Shown here piece after piece: positions 16,389 through 26,747 of a stretch of 64,000 bases of DNA. The stretch covers positions 5,591,001 to 5,655,000 of the forward strand of contig NZ_LT629693.1 in NCBI RefSeq assembly GCF_900099825.1, given 5' to 3'. The translations under genes were made by a program, and so were the position numbers. The notes below the pieces were generated by a model that ran no database searches, had not been told where the DNA came from, and worked only from the letters and a program-made list of their open reading frames with translations. This DNA comes from Bradyrhizobium ottawaense. Its GTDB lineage: Bacteria > Pseudomonadota > Alphaproteobacteria > Rhizobiales > Xanthobacteraceae. Position 1 is the stretch's first letter, and the number at the start of each line of letters is the position of its first letter.

Positions 16389-17123
16389 TCAGATGGCCGA
16401 GAAGCCGCCGTCGACGGACAACTCCACCCCGTTCACGAAGCTCGAATCGTCTGAAGCAAGAAACAGCGCGGCTGCCGCAATTTCCTCGGGACGACCCATC
16501 TTTCCCCGCGGGATCAGGGATTCGAACATCCGCTTCGCTTCCTCGGTGAGAACCTGGTCCTGCATCGGTGTGGCGATCGGACCTGGGTGCAGCACGTTCA
16601 CCCGGATATTCCTGCCCTTGAGTTCGTTGAGCCACCCGCGTGCGAATGCGTGCAGCGCTGCCTTGCTCGCCGCATACACGCTGTAACCAGGAAAACCTTT
16701 GATCGAAGCAACTGACCCAGTCATGAAGATCGATCCGCCATCGTTGAACAGCGGCAGCGCCTTCTGGACCGTAAACAGCGTGCCGCGCGTATTCAGGCCG
16801 AAGGTCGTATCGAAATGCTGCTCGGTAATCTCGCCCAGTGGGACGGCTTCGCCCGTGCCGGCGCTCGCGTACAGGATGTCGATCCTGCCCTTTTCCCGCT
16901 TGACCGTGTCGAACAGACGGTCGAGGTCGTCGAGATTGGCCGCGTCGCCGCGCACGCCGGTCACGTTTCGGCCGATCAGCTTGACGGCCTCGTCCAGTGC
17001 CTCCTGTCTCCGGCCCGTGATGAAAACATGGGCGCCTTCTTCGACGAATCGCTGGGCGCTCGCCAGCGCCATGCCGCTCGATCCACCCGTGATGACTGCA
17101 ACCTTACCTTCAAGCTTTCCCAT
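16389..17123 (-). CDS. Short-chain dehydrogenase/reductase
   Basis: 244 residues of a classical SDR. TGGSSGMALA (residues 12-21) is the nucleotide motif with the last Gly of TGxxxGxG replaced by Ala. YASAGTG stands in the NNAG position, followed by catalytic S-V-A-S and Y-A-A-S-K. The C-terminal NGVELSVDGGFSAI is typical. First gene of an operon opposite the LysR regulator, with genes for NTF2-like, nitroreductase and methyltransferase proteins after it. Substrate unknown. Confidence 0.9.
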   Translation of the reverse strand: MGKLEGKVAVITGGSSGMALASAQRFVEEGAHVFITGRRQEALDEAVKLIGRNVTGVRGDAANLDDLDRLFDTVKREKGRIDILYASAGTGEAVPLGEITEQHFDTTFGLNTRGTLFTVQKALPLFNDGGSIFMTGSVASIKGFPGYSVYAASKAALHAFARGWLNELKGRNIRVNVLHPGPIATPMQDQVLTEEAKRMFESLIPRGKMGRPEEIAAAALFLASDDSSFVNGVELSVDGGFSAI

Positions 17124-17332
17124 GACTTCTTCCTTCCAGGCTTCCGCCTATGGTCGTTCGGGGACGCCCCCGAGAACCTCGACATAGGTCCGCCGGGGTC
17201 AGGCGTTGAGTGCGGAAACGCGCACATCGGTGGTGCGAAATCGATCCGGCCGGACGACCGACACCAGCCGCGACGATCGGTGTCCGCCGTTCGGAATTGC
17301 GCCGTGCTTGCCTGGCATAGGCCATGATTTCA

Positions 17333-17366
17333 GCCCGTACCGCTGTTCAATGTGTTAGATACGGGC
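17333..17366. promoter_or_regulatory. Inverted repeat before the LysR gene
   Basis: GCCCGTA and TACGGGC separated by 20 bases, in the 278-bp gap between the divergent SDR operon and the LysR gene and about 35 bases before the LysR start. This is a usual place for LysR autoregulatory binding. The spacing is longer than the classic T-N11-A box, so assignment is tentative. Confidence 0.4.
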
Positions 17367-17401
17367 TTTGGAAGGCGCACTGCGCGGTGCGGGATTGCAC
17401 C

Positions 17402-18298
17402 ATGATCGATTGGGATGACGTTCGCTACTTTCTTGCCGTCGCGCGCGGAGGCTCGGTGCGGGCGGCCGCCGAGCGCCTCGGTGTGAACCACGCGACCGTG
17501 CTGCGGCGCATCGCCCAGCTCGAGGAACGCCTCGGGGTCCACATGTTCGAAAAGCTTCCTTCGGGCTACCGCCTGACGGCTGCGGGCGAGGAGGTCCTCG
17601 AGTTCGCGGACCAGATGGAAGCGTCGTCGCACCTGCTGGAGACGCGCGTCTTCGGGCGCGACCAGAGCGTGCGCGGGCTTCTGCGGGTGACGCTGGCGCC
17701 GCCCCTCGCGACACACCTGCTCATGCCGGATTTCGCCGATTTCGCGCGTCTGCATCCGGACATCGAGATGGACATCTTGTCGTTCGGCGAGCTGGCAAAT
17801 CTGACCAACCGAGAGGCCGACGTCGCGATCCGCGTCGTCTACGACCGCAAAACCCTGCCGCTCAATCTTCACGGCATGAAGGGACCGGAACTGTTCGGCG
17901 GCGTCTACATGTCTCGCGATCGACTGGCCGCGTGGCGTGCGGGCGCGCCTGATCCCATCCGGTGGATCGTCATAAGTATTCATGGAATTCCGGGTTGGGC
18001 CAGCGAGGGTGAGGTTCGCACCACAGGGGTTCCATTCAGGGTCACGGACGCCGAGGCGCAGATCGTTGCTGTACGGCAAGGGCTCGGGATCACGACACTG
18101 CCGTGCTTCGTCGGAGATGCCGACTCCCTGCTAGTGAGGGTGCCGGGCACCGGCCTGCACATGTACGGAACGCTCTGGCTTCTGACACAGGGAGAGACGC
18201 GCAAGACGAAGCGCGTGCGGCTCTTCACGGAGTTCGTATCCCGCAGGCTCGCTGCGTACGCTCCGCTTTTCGCGGGGCAGTCTGTATCGCGTGACTGA
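17402..18298 (+). CDS. LysR-family transcriptional regulator
   Basis: 298 residues. The winged HTH spans residues 1-60 (MIDWDDVRYFLAVARGGSV, then AAERLGVNHATVLRRIAQLE); a substrate-binding domain follows from about 90. It is divergent from the SDR-NTF2-nitroreductase-methyltransferase operon, the standard layout for local control by LysR proteins. ATG 17402 is preferred because HTH positions then match the family. The inducer is not evident. Confidence 0.9.
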   Translation: MIDWDDVRYFLAVARGGSVRAAAERLGVNHATVLRRIAQLEERLGVHMFEKLPSGYRLTAAGEEVLEFADQMEASSHLLETRVFGRDQSVRGLLRVTLAPPLATHLLMPDFADFARLHPDIEMDILSFGELANLTNREADVAIRVVYDRKTLPLNLHGMKGPELFGGVYMSRDRLAAWRAGAPDPIRWIVISIHGIPGWASEGEVRTTGVPFRVTDAEAQIVAVRQGLGITTLPCFVGDADSLLVRVPGTGLHMYGTLWLLTQGETRKTKRVRLFTEFVSRRLAAYAPLFAGQSVSRD

Positions 18299-18402
18299 TC
18301 TGCAGCAGTTCGCCATCGACGGCAAGTGCCTGCGAGCGCACATCCCGCAGCGAGCACACGCCCGAACTCACACTTTGTGAACGAAGATTTTCGAACACTT
18401 CG

Positions 18403-19011
18403 TTACGACGATGGTATCCCGATCGCTCGCTGCAGGTCGGCGATGGCGCGCAAAAAACTGTCGGCCGGCGTCTCCGGATCGATCAGCCGGTGCAAACGGA
18501 AACCGTCTTCCAGCGCCAGCACGACCGCGCCGACCCAGGCCGGATTCAGAATTCCGTTCTTGCCGCTGTTCTTCGCCGTGGTCTCGACGATGTCCGCGAT
18601 CAGTTTTCGCCGGGCACGTAGCCGCTTGGCGAGTTCGGGCCGGCGCTTTTCGGCGCGCGCCACGAACAGGATCATCTCCATATGCAGCAGGGGCGAGCGG
18701 CCGAGCGGATCCTGCTTGCTGCGGTCCATGTTCCGGAGTGCGTTGATGAAATCCGGAAGGGTTTTATGCTCAGCCAGCAGCTCGTGCATGCGTCGTATAG
18801 ATTGTTCGACGTGCTCCTCCATCATCGCGATGACCAGCTCGTCCTTGCTCTTGAAGTTCGAGTAGAACGCCCCGCGCGTAAAACCTGCCGCGGCCGCGAT
18901 ATCCTCGATGCTGGCGCCGCCGATGCCCTGTTCCTCGCAGACGCGGGCAGCCGCCTCGAACAGCTTTTCGCGGGTATCATCCCGTGTGGGTCGGGTTCGG
19001 ACTCTTGACAT
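18403..19011 (-). CDS. TetR-family repressor next to a P450 gene
   Basis: 202 residues with the TetR HTH at about 15-60 (TREKLFEAAARVCEEQG, ASIEDIAAAAGFTRGAFYSNFKSKDELV) and a helical ligand-binding part. It is divergent from the cytochrome P450 gene. A 34-bp palindrome 20 bases upstream of its start is the obvious operator. It probably represses the P450 and itself until a P450 substrate or related compound binds. Confidence 0.9.
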   Translation of the reverse strand: MSRVRTRPTRDDTREKLFEAAARVCEEQGIGGASIEDIAAAAGFTRGAFYSNFKSKDELVIAMMEEHVEQSIRRMHELLAEHKTLPDFINALRNMDRSKQDPLGRSPLLHMEMILFVARAEKRRPELAKRLRARRKLIADIVETTAKNSGKNGILNPAWVGAVVLALEDGFRLHRLIDPETPADSFLRAIADLQRAIGIPSS

Positions 19012-19030
19012 CCTGGCAATTTAGGGCAGA

Positions 19031-19064
19031 ATGCAACTCGATACAAGAGTGTATCGAGTTGCAT
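19031..19064. promoter_or_regulatory. Long palindromic operator between TetR and P450 genes
   Basis: Perfect 15-bp arms ATGCAACTCGATACA and TGTATCGAGTTGCAT around AGAG. It is 20 bases from the TetR start and 62 bases from the P450 start, so one bound repressor dimer pair could silence both promoters. Confidence 0.75.
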
Positions 19065-19125
19065 TTTTCCGAATGACGTCGCCGTATACCGGCAAGATAC
19101 ACCGCGGTAACTCATTGAGGTCACC

Positions 19126-20358
<1,233 letters not shown>

Positions 20359-20387
20359 ATCCGGGGCTCCTCAGACAAAGACGAGAG

Positions 20388-20414
20388 CCTTGGTTTTGTA
20401 TTTCAGAACCAGGG
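20388..20414 (+). terminator. Possible terminator after the P450 gene
   Basis: CCTTGGTT and AACCAGGG (one G:U pair) can form a stem 30 bases past the P450 stop, around an 11-base loop beginning TTG. No U-tract follows. Confidence 0.3.
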
Positions 20415-20525
20415 CCCTCGCGATGTTGCTGTGACTTCGCCATACTTGTCTCTATATACTGAGTTGCTCCGGCGCCGGTTCGGCTTCGCGCGGCCATGTG
20501 CCGGGGCGGTTCAAGGGGAGACACC

Positions 20526-23500
20526 GTGCAGACGACGCTGCTCGGCCTGGCATTCGCCTTCATCATTGCGCTCGTAGCCGCGCTGGTCGGGCCGTATTTC
20601 ATCGACTGGAGCCAGTTCCGGCCGCAGTTCGAGGCCGAGGCGGCGCGAATCATCGGCGCCCAGGTTCGCGTCGGCGGCAAGCTCGACGCCCGGCTGCTGC
20701 CGGCGCCGTCGCTGCAGTTGCAATCGGTGGTGGTCGGTGGCGCCAACGATCTCGGCAAGGTTCGCGCTGACAAGCTCGACGTCGAATTCAGCCTCAGTTC
20801 ACTGATGCGCGGCGAATGGCGCGCCACCGAATTGACCATCAACGGCATGTCGCTCGATCTCGGTCTTGATCCGAAGGGGCGGGTCGACTGGCCGGCCTCG
20901 ACCGGGACGTTCAACCTCGGCTCGCTGGCGATCGATCGCCTGAATCTCACCGGCCGGATCGCGCTGCATGATGCGGCCAGCCGCAGCACGCTCGAACTGA
21001 ACGACATCGCCTTCAGCGGCGACGTGCGCTCGCTCGCCGCCGGTGCGCTTCGCGGCGACGGCAACTTCATGCTTCAGGGCACGCGCTATCCGTTTCGCGT
21101 TTCCTCCGGGCAGGGCCCCGACGGCAACGGTACGCGCCTTCACCTCAATATCGATCCGGGCCAGCGTGCGTTCGCGGCCGATCTCGACGGCATCCTGAAC
21201 TTCGACGCTCGGGCGCCGCGTTTCGACGGCGCGGTGACGCTGGCTACGCCAGCCGGCCAAAAGGGCAGGGGCGACGAACCGCCGTGGCGCATCATGGCGA
21301 AGGTCAAGACCGACTACTCGGCGGCCCGGCTTGAACAAATCGAGCTCACCCTTGGCGGCGACGAGCGCGCGTTGAAGCTCGCCGGCAATGGTGACATCCG
21401 CTTCGGCGCCTCGCCGCAGTTGCATGCTGCGCTGTCGGCGCGACAGCTCGATGCCGACAGGTTCGTCAGCAAGGACAATTCCGCCGAACCGGTTCGCGCC
21501 TGGCCGGCGCTGCGGGCGCTGATCTCGGCCATTCCGCCGGCGCCGATCCCGGCGCAGGTCGAACTCTCCACCGAGCAGGTGATGCTGGGCGGCCGCCCGC
21601 TACAGGACATCGCCGCCGAACTGCATGGCAACGCCAACACCTGGAGCGTCCACAAACTGGAGTTTCGCGCCCCCGGCACGACGCGGGTCTCGCTGAGCGA
21701 GGCGAGCGCCAAAGGCGCCGCGCCCGACCAGTTCAAGGCCGCGCTCACGATCGAATCCACCGATCCGGATGCACTGATGACCTGGCTGCAGGGCCGCGGC
21801 GATGCCGCCTATCGCAGCCAGAAGCCGCTGCGGCTGCGCAGCGACGTCACCATCGCGCCTGACGGATTCACCTTCGACGCCTTGAAGGCGGATATCGACG
21901 GCGGCGCCGTCGAAGGGCGGATTGCGGTGTCGCACCGGCAGGCCAACAGCGGTTCCAGAGTCGATGCGCAATTGAAGGCGGAACGGCTGGATATCGATGC
22001 GGCCACGGCGTTCGTCCGGTCGCTGGCGGGACCGCAGGGCGACTGGCCGGACGAGGGCGCACTCTCGCTCGATATCGGCAGCGCCATTTCGGCCGGTCAG
22101 GAATTGCGTCCGTTACTGGCAAAGCTTGGCTACGGGCCGAAAGCGTTTTCGCTGGACCAGTTGAAGATCGGCCGGCCCGACAGCGTGATGCTGGAAGGCG
22201 CCGGCAATTTCGACCGCGCCAACGCGACCGGAAAACTGAAAATCGATTCGAGCGCGGCGTCGCTCGGTCAGCTCACCAGCCTGATCGCGCCGTTTGCACC
22301 GGCGCTGGTCGCGCGGGTCAACGCGATGGGCTCCGCTCCGGGGCCGGCGCGGCTGAAGATCGCGCTCGATCTCGACAAGACCGCCGGGCAGGCCGATCGC
22401 GCCAATGCGCGCGCCGTCATCGATGTCGACGCGCCGCTGCTCAAGGGTGTCACCACCATCACCGCGAAGCCATCCGTCTCGGCGATCCACGGCATCGATC
22501 TCACAGCACTTGGGCGCAGCGAGCTCGGGATCGAGTCCAATCTGTCGTCGACGCAGGGCCGCGCCTTGCTGGCGCTGCTTGGCGTTAACAGCGTCATTGC
22601 GGCGGGCGAGGGGCCGGCGCAGTTCGAAGGCTCGGCAGCGGGCGCGTGGGGCGCGCCGTTGCGGCTGAAGGCCAGGATCTCGGGCACGGGACTGGATGCC
22701 GAAGCGGATGGTTCCGCGGAGCCGTGGGCGCAGGATGCCAAAGCCAGTCTCAATCTGAAAGTTCGCAGCGGCGATCTCGGACCGCTGCTCGATCTCAAGT
22801 CCACCGATACGCTGGCGCAGAATATCGGTCTGTCGGCGCGCGTCTCGCTTGCGGGCAACAAATTGACGTTCGACGATCTCGACAGCAGCATCGCCGGTTC
22901 GCGGTTGCGCGGACGCGTCGCGGTAGTACTTGGCGACGAGAAAAGCATCGAAGGCGAAATCGGTGTCGATCAACTGGCGCTGGCGCCGGCTTTCACGTTG
23001 GCGATCGGTGCGGCCGGACATGATGCGGCCGAACCGCTCGGCGCCGGACTGGTGAAGGGCTGGCGCGGCAGAATCGCGTTTCAGGCCTTGCGCGGTCTGC
23101 TGCCGGGCGGCAGCGAATTGCGGCCGGTGAGCGGCGTCGTCAAGAGCGACGGCCAGTCGCTGACGTTCGATGCCATCAAGGGCAGGATCGGCGGTGGCGA
23201 AGCCAGCGCCACGATCGACACCCGGCAAAGCGCCGACGGCATAGCCATGAATGCGAGCGTCCAGTTGAGCCGCGTCGACGGCACGGCCTTGCGCTATCGC
23301 AATCTCGCGATGCCGGCCGGCCACGCCTCGCTGCAGATGACGCTGGCCAGCCAAGGCCGCAGCGCTTCGGCGCTGTCGGGCGCGCTGACCGGCAGCGGAA
23401 CGGTGACGCTGGAATCGGCGAAGATCGCCGGCCTCGATCCGCGCGCCTTCGACGTGGCGGTCCGCGCCAGCGACAGCGGGCAGGTGAAGGATGACGCCAG

Positions 23501-24206
23501 ATTGAAGCAGATCGTCGAGCCGGCCCTGGCGGCGGGCACGCTGTCGATCGCGTCGGCGCAGGTCCCGTTCAACATCAGGGACGGCCGCATCAGGGTCGGC
23601 GCCACCACGCTCGATGCCAACGGGGTGAGGGCGATCGTCTCCGGCGGATACGATATCCCCGCCGATCAGGCTGATATTCGCGCAGCCCTTGCGCTAACGC
23701 TGACGGCCGGTCGCCCCGAGATTCAGTTATTTGCCGTCGGCACATCAGACACGCTCAGTCGAAGCGTCGATGTTGCCACGTTGTCTTCGTGGCTCTCGGT
23801 GCGGGCGATCGACCACGAAACCAAACGGCTCGATGCCATCGAGCGCGGCGAACCGCCGCCGCCGGCGCCGGCGCCGGTGTCGCTGCCGCCGCAAGAGGAT
23901 ACGCCACCGCCGGCACAGCAGACGCTCCCGCCAGGCGAGCCGCTGACCCAGGTGCCGCTGCCCGGCCGCGATCCGCGAAGGCTTCCGGCAAAACGCAAGG
24001 CCGCCGTGCCGCGTCCGCAGGCCGGGCCGCCCGTGGCTACGGCGCCTGCGCCGGCCACGAGCCAGCAGCAGGTGGCGCCGCTGCCGTCACCGATCGAGGT
24101 GAAACCGGCGCCGGGTCCCGCAAAGCCGAAACCGAAGCCGCCGTTGGTGCTGACGCCGCAGGTGGCAAATCCGCCGCCGCGTCCGGCATTTCAGAACAAC
24201 AACTAA
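20526..24206 (+). CDS. AsmA-family protein
   Basis: 1226 residues. An N-terminal membrane anchor (LLGLAFAFIIALVAALVGPYF) leads into the AsmA start region (FIDWSQFRPQFEAEAARIIG, then VRVGGKLDARLLPAPSLQL), a long beta-rich domain, an AsmA C-terminal section and a Pro-rich tail from about residue 1110. AsmA-like proteins span the periplasm and are tied to lipid transport and outer-membrane assembly. The start is GTG 20526, preceded by AGGGGAG; an ATG at 20496 lacks such a signal. Monocistronic as far as seen. Confidence 0.88.
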   Translation: MQTTLLGLAFAFIIALVAALVGPYFIDWSQFRPQFEAEAARIIGAQVRVGGKLDARLLPAPSLQLQSVVVGGANDLGKVRADKLDVEFSLSSLMRGEWRATELTINGMSLDLGLDPKGRVDWPASTGTFNLGSLAIDRLNLTGRIALHDAASRSTLELNDIAFSGDVRSLAAGALRGDGNFMLQGTRYPFRVSSGQGPDGNGTRLHLNIDPGQRAFAADLDGILNFDARAPRFDGAVTLATPAGQKGRGDEPPWRIMAKVKTDYSAARLEQIELTLGGDERALKLAGNGDIRFGASPQLHAALSARQLDADRFVSKDNSAEPVRAWPALRALISAIPPAPIPAQVELSTEQVMLGGRPLQDIAAELHGNANTWSVHKLEFRAPGTTRVSLSEASAKGAAPDQFKAALTIESTDPDALMTWLQGRGDAAYRSQKPLRLRSDVTIAPDGFTFDALKADIDGGAVEGRIAVSHRQANSGSRVDAQLKAERLDIDAATAFVRSLAGPQGDWPDEGALSLDIGSAISAGQELRPLLAKLGYGPKAFSLDQLKIGRPDSVMLEGAGNFDRANATGKLKIDSSAASLGQLTSLIAPFAPALVARVNAMGSAPGPARLKIALDLDKTAGQADRANARAVIDVDAPLLKGVTTITAKPSVSAIHGIDLTALGRSELGIESNLSSTQGRALLALLGVNSVIAAGEGPAQFEGSAAGAWGAPLRLKARISGTGLDAEADGSAEPWAQDAKASLNLKVRSGDLGPLLDLKSTDTLAQNIGLSARVSLAGNKLTFDDLDSSIAGSRLRGRVAVVLGDEKSIEGEIGVDQLALAPAFTLAIGAAGHDAAEPLGAGLVKGWRGRIAFQALRGLLPGGSELRPVSGVVKSDGQSLTFDAIKGRIGGGEASATIDTRQSADGIAMNASVQLSRVDGTALRYRNLAMPAGHASLQMTLASQGRSASALSGALTGSGTVTLESAKIAGLDPRAFDVAVRASDSGQVKDDARLKQIVEPALAAGTLSIASAQVPFNIRDGRIRVGATTLDANGVRAIVSGGYDIPADQADIRAALALTLTAGRPEIQLFAVGTSDTLSRSVDVATLSSWLSVRAIDHETKRLDAIERGEPPPPAPAPVSLPPQEDTPPPAQQTLPPGEPLTQVPLPGRDPRRLPAKRKAAVPRPQAGPPVATAPAPATSQQQVAPLPSPIEVKPAPGPAKPKPKPPLVLTPQVANPPPRPAFQNNN

Positions 24207-24259
24207 AGCGTGATGAGATCAGGTTGGGCCGCGGCACCGGCCCGTTTTCGCGTGCCATC

Positions 24260-25867
24260 CTACTTTGCATGGGGTTGTTTTCGAGATTTTGTGTCGAGCG
24301 TGATCTCCCGCTCAATGCCGATCGCCTGCAGAAAGGTCCGGTCGTGGCTCACCACGATCAGCGCGCCGTCAAATCCTTTCAACGCTTTTTCCAGTTCCTC
24401 GATCGAGCCCAGATCGAGATGATTGGTCGGCTCGTCCAGCAGCAGCAACAGCGGCGGCTCCGGCCGGGCGAACACGCAGGCCATGCCCGCGCGCAGCCGC
24501 TCGCCGCCACTGAGCGTGCCGGCGATTTGCAGCGCCGCGCGGTTACGGAAGGCAAACCGCGCCAGCGCGGCGTGCGCGTCATTGGCGGTCAGCTCCGGAT
24601 TGAGCCGGCGCAGATTGTCGAGAATGCTCGTTGCGGAATCAAGCAGGCCGACATGCTGGTCGAGCACGGCGACGCGCGGGGTCCGGCGGTCGATGTCGCC
24701 GCTGGAAGGCGCGAGTTCTCCCGTCATCAGGCGGAACAGCGTCGTCTTGCCGGAGCCGTTGGCACCGCGGATCGCGATCCGCTCGGGGCCCCGCACCTCG
24801 AAAGACAGCGGTCCGAACAGGCGGCGCTCCGCAAACCTCATCGCCACTTCCTTGAAGGCGATCAGCGCGCGGCCGCGCGGCAGATGTGTCCGGGGAAGCT
24901 CGATCGAAAGGGGCGTCAGGATTTCGACCTGCGCACGGGCCGTCTCGAGCGCTTCGGTACGATCGCCGATCAGCCGGTCGGCCAGATGGCTTTCGCGGGC
25001 GCCGCTCTCTTCTGCCTGCTGCTTGCTGGCATCCAGCAGGATTTTGCTGTGGCTGCCCGAGGCGCGATAGGCGCGGCCGGCTCTGTCGCGGCGGGCCTTC
25101 TTCTCCCGCGCCTTCTGCAACGCGCGTTCGGTTTGGCGTAACGCATCCGATGCCCGGCCGAGGTCCGCTTCGGCGCGGGCGCGGGCCGCATCGCGCGCCT
25201 GCGCAAAACCGGACCACGCGCCGCCGAACACGTTGACACCGATGGGGGTCAACTCGACGATACGGTCGACGCGTTCCAGCAATGCGCGATCATGGCTCGC
25301 GACGAGGACGCCGCCCTGCCAGCGTTCGAGCAGTTGCGCCACGGCCTGCCTTCCATCGGTGTCGAGATTGTTGGTGGGCTCGTCGAGCAGCAGCAGATCC
25401 GGCGCCTCGATCAGCAGGCGCGCCAGCGCGATCCGGGTTCGCTCGCCGCCGCTCAGCGAGGCGACCCGGCGCTCGAGCGGCAGTGAGGCCAGTCCGGTTT
25501 CGATCAGCGCTGTCTGCAGCCGCTCTTCAAGTGTCCAGTCGGCCTCGGCGGCGTCGTCAAGCGAGCCTTCGCCGCGCTCGAGCCGGTGCAGGCGTGCGAG
25601 GTCGGCTTCGACGCCGAGCGCCTGAGCCACCGAGAGGCGGTCATCGGCCAGTTGTGCGAGCATACCGATCGAGCCGACGCGCTGAAGCGATCCGCTCGCA
25701 GGTTCGATCTCGCCGGCGATCAGGCGCAACAGCGTGGATTTGCCGCAGCCGTTGCGGCCGACCAGGCCTGTTCGCTCGCGCCCGAGCGCGAGCGTCAGGC
25801 CGTCGAACAGTTGATGTCCGTCAGGGGCGACGAGGGAAATGGAATCCAGAATGAGAAATGCCGACAT
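24260..25867 (-). CDS. ABC-F family ATP-binding protein
   Basis: 535 residues with two nucleotide-binding domains and no membrane part. Domain 1 has GRNGCGKST, LSGGERTRI and LLLLDEPTNNLD; domain 2 has GANGSGKTT, LSGGERLRAG and LLLLDEPTNHLD. A charged linker rich in Arg, Ala and Glu lies between them, as in ABC-F translation factors that act on the ribosome. Which ABC-F subgroup it belongs to (Uup-like or another) cannot be told by eye. Convergent with the AsmA gene, 53 bases apart. Confidence 0.9.
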   Translation of the reverse strand: MSAFLILDSISLVAPDGHQLFDGLTLALGRERTGLVGRNGCGKSTLLRLIAGEIEPASGSLQRVGSIGMLAQLADDRLSVAQALGVEADLARLHRLERGEGSLDDAAEADWTLEERLQTALIETGLASLPLERRVASLSGGERTRIALARLLIEAPDLLLLDEPTNNLDTDGRQAVAQLLERWQGGVLVASHDRALLERVDRIVELTPIGVNVFGGAWSGFAQARDAARARAEADLGRASDALRQTERALQKAREKKARRDRAGRAYRASGSHSKILLDASKQQAEESGARESHLADRLIGDRTEALETARAQVEILTPLSIELPRTHLPRGRALIAFKEVAMRFAERRLFGPLSFEVRGPERIAIRGANGSGKTTLFRLMTGELAPSSGDIDRRTPRVAVLDQHVGLLDSATSILDNLRRLNPELTANDAHAALARFAFRNRAALQIAGTLSGGERLRAGMACVFARPEPPLLLLLDEPTNHLDLGSIEELEKALKGFDGALIVVSHDRTFLQAIGIEREITLDTKSRKQPHAK

Positions 25868-26017
25868 GGAGAGCTTCCGAAATGGACAGGTTTCGCGGAG
25901 CGGTGAGCTTTGCGATGTCCATTTCTCTCTCCAGGGACTGTCGTGACGGATTCAGCCGGCATTGCCTCGGCAATAGCGGCTAGCGACCGTCATTAAATAC
26001 GCGTTGGCGTAATTCGT

Positions 26018-26281
26018 CTAGGCCTGCGGCCGCGCGTCCGGTGCTACAGCAGCGGCGGTTGGTATCGCGCGCGTCCGGAAATAATCGAGCACGAAAAGCC
26101 GGATCGCCGACGACAGGTTGCCCTGCTGGCGATTGCCGTCGATCTCGCCGACCAGTTCGGACAGCGTCATGTTTCGCAAGCCCGAGATTTCCTTCATGCC
26201 ATTCCAGAAAGCCTCTTCGAGGCTGACGCTGGTCTTGTGACCGGCGACGACGATCGAACGTTTGACAACGGGCGACTTCAT
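26018..26281 (-). CDS. Ribbon-helix-helix domain protein
   Basis: 87 residues. The N-terminus VKRSIVVAGHKTSVSLEEAFW and the following ISGLRNMTLSELVGEIDGNRQ fit the RHH_4-type fold found in small alphaproteobacterial proteins. Its start overlaps the stop of the DUF4169 gene by four bases (ATGA), so the two are translationally coupled. It probably binds DNA as a dimer; target unknown. Confidence 0.85.
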   Translation of the reverse strand: MKSPVVKRSIVVAGHKTSVSLEEAFWNGMKEISGLRNMTLSELVGEIDGNRQQGNLSSAIRLFVLDYFRTRAIPTAAAVAPDARPQA

Positions 26282-26478
26282 GATGCGTCTCCGCCATCGA
26301 GATTGTTTTGGAGCTTGTGTTGTTCCAGCAGGTGGCCGGCGCGATCCTTTGTCTGCTGATCGAGTGCGCGTTCGGATTTGGTGCGACCAAAGCGCGCACG
26401 GTTGGCGTCGGCCTGTTTCGCCGACTGCTCCCGCTCATTGCGCTTCTTGAATCGCTTCAGGTTGACGATGTCCCCCAT
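26278..26478 (-). CDS. DUF4169 family protein
   Basis: 66 residues starting MGDIVNLKRFKKRNERE, followed by ANRARFGRTKSERALD, the recognisable DUF4169 pattern; very basic and likely helical. GGAGG before ATG 26478 decides the start over an earlier Met. It is coupled to the RHH gene and lies 269 bases downstream of fumC, an order I believe is common in related genomes. Function unknown. Confidence 0.85.
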   Translation of the reverse strand: MGDIVNLKRFKKRNEREQSAKQADANRARFGRTKSERALDQQTKDRAGHLLEQHKLQNNLDGGDAS

Positions 26479-26747
26479 GCCAGCCTCCATCATTCAGCGG
26501 CTCGAAGGTGTGACGGTCGTAGGCAGAAGCGGCCGCGTAGCGCGCAAACAAATCCGATGGTCATCCAGAATCCCCGTGTCGAACTCTTTGATAGCATCAA
26601 AAAATGAATTTCGCTCTGCGAAAACAACATGATTGGTGCTCCTACCATGCGTCAGAGCGACGGCGATAGATGATCCACCTCATTCTTTAGGCGTTATGAT
26701 CTATAATTATATCACTCACCCGTAGTTTCCCGGGGCCGGTGCGGCAC

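Noticed and set aside
23789..25141. Long plus-strand frame of 450 codons.
   Set aside because: It crosses the AsmA end and runs antisense to the ABC-F gene, whose Walker and signature motifs are intact.
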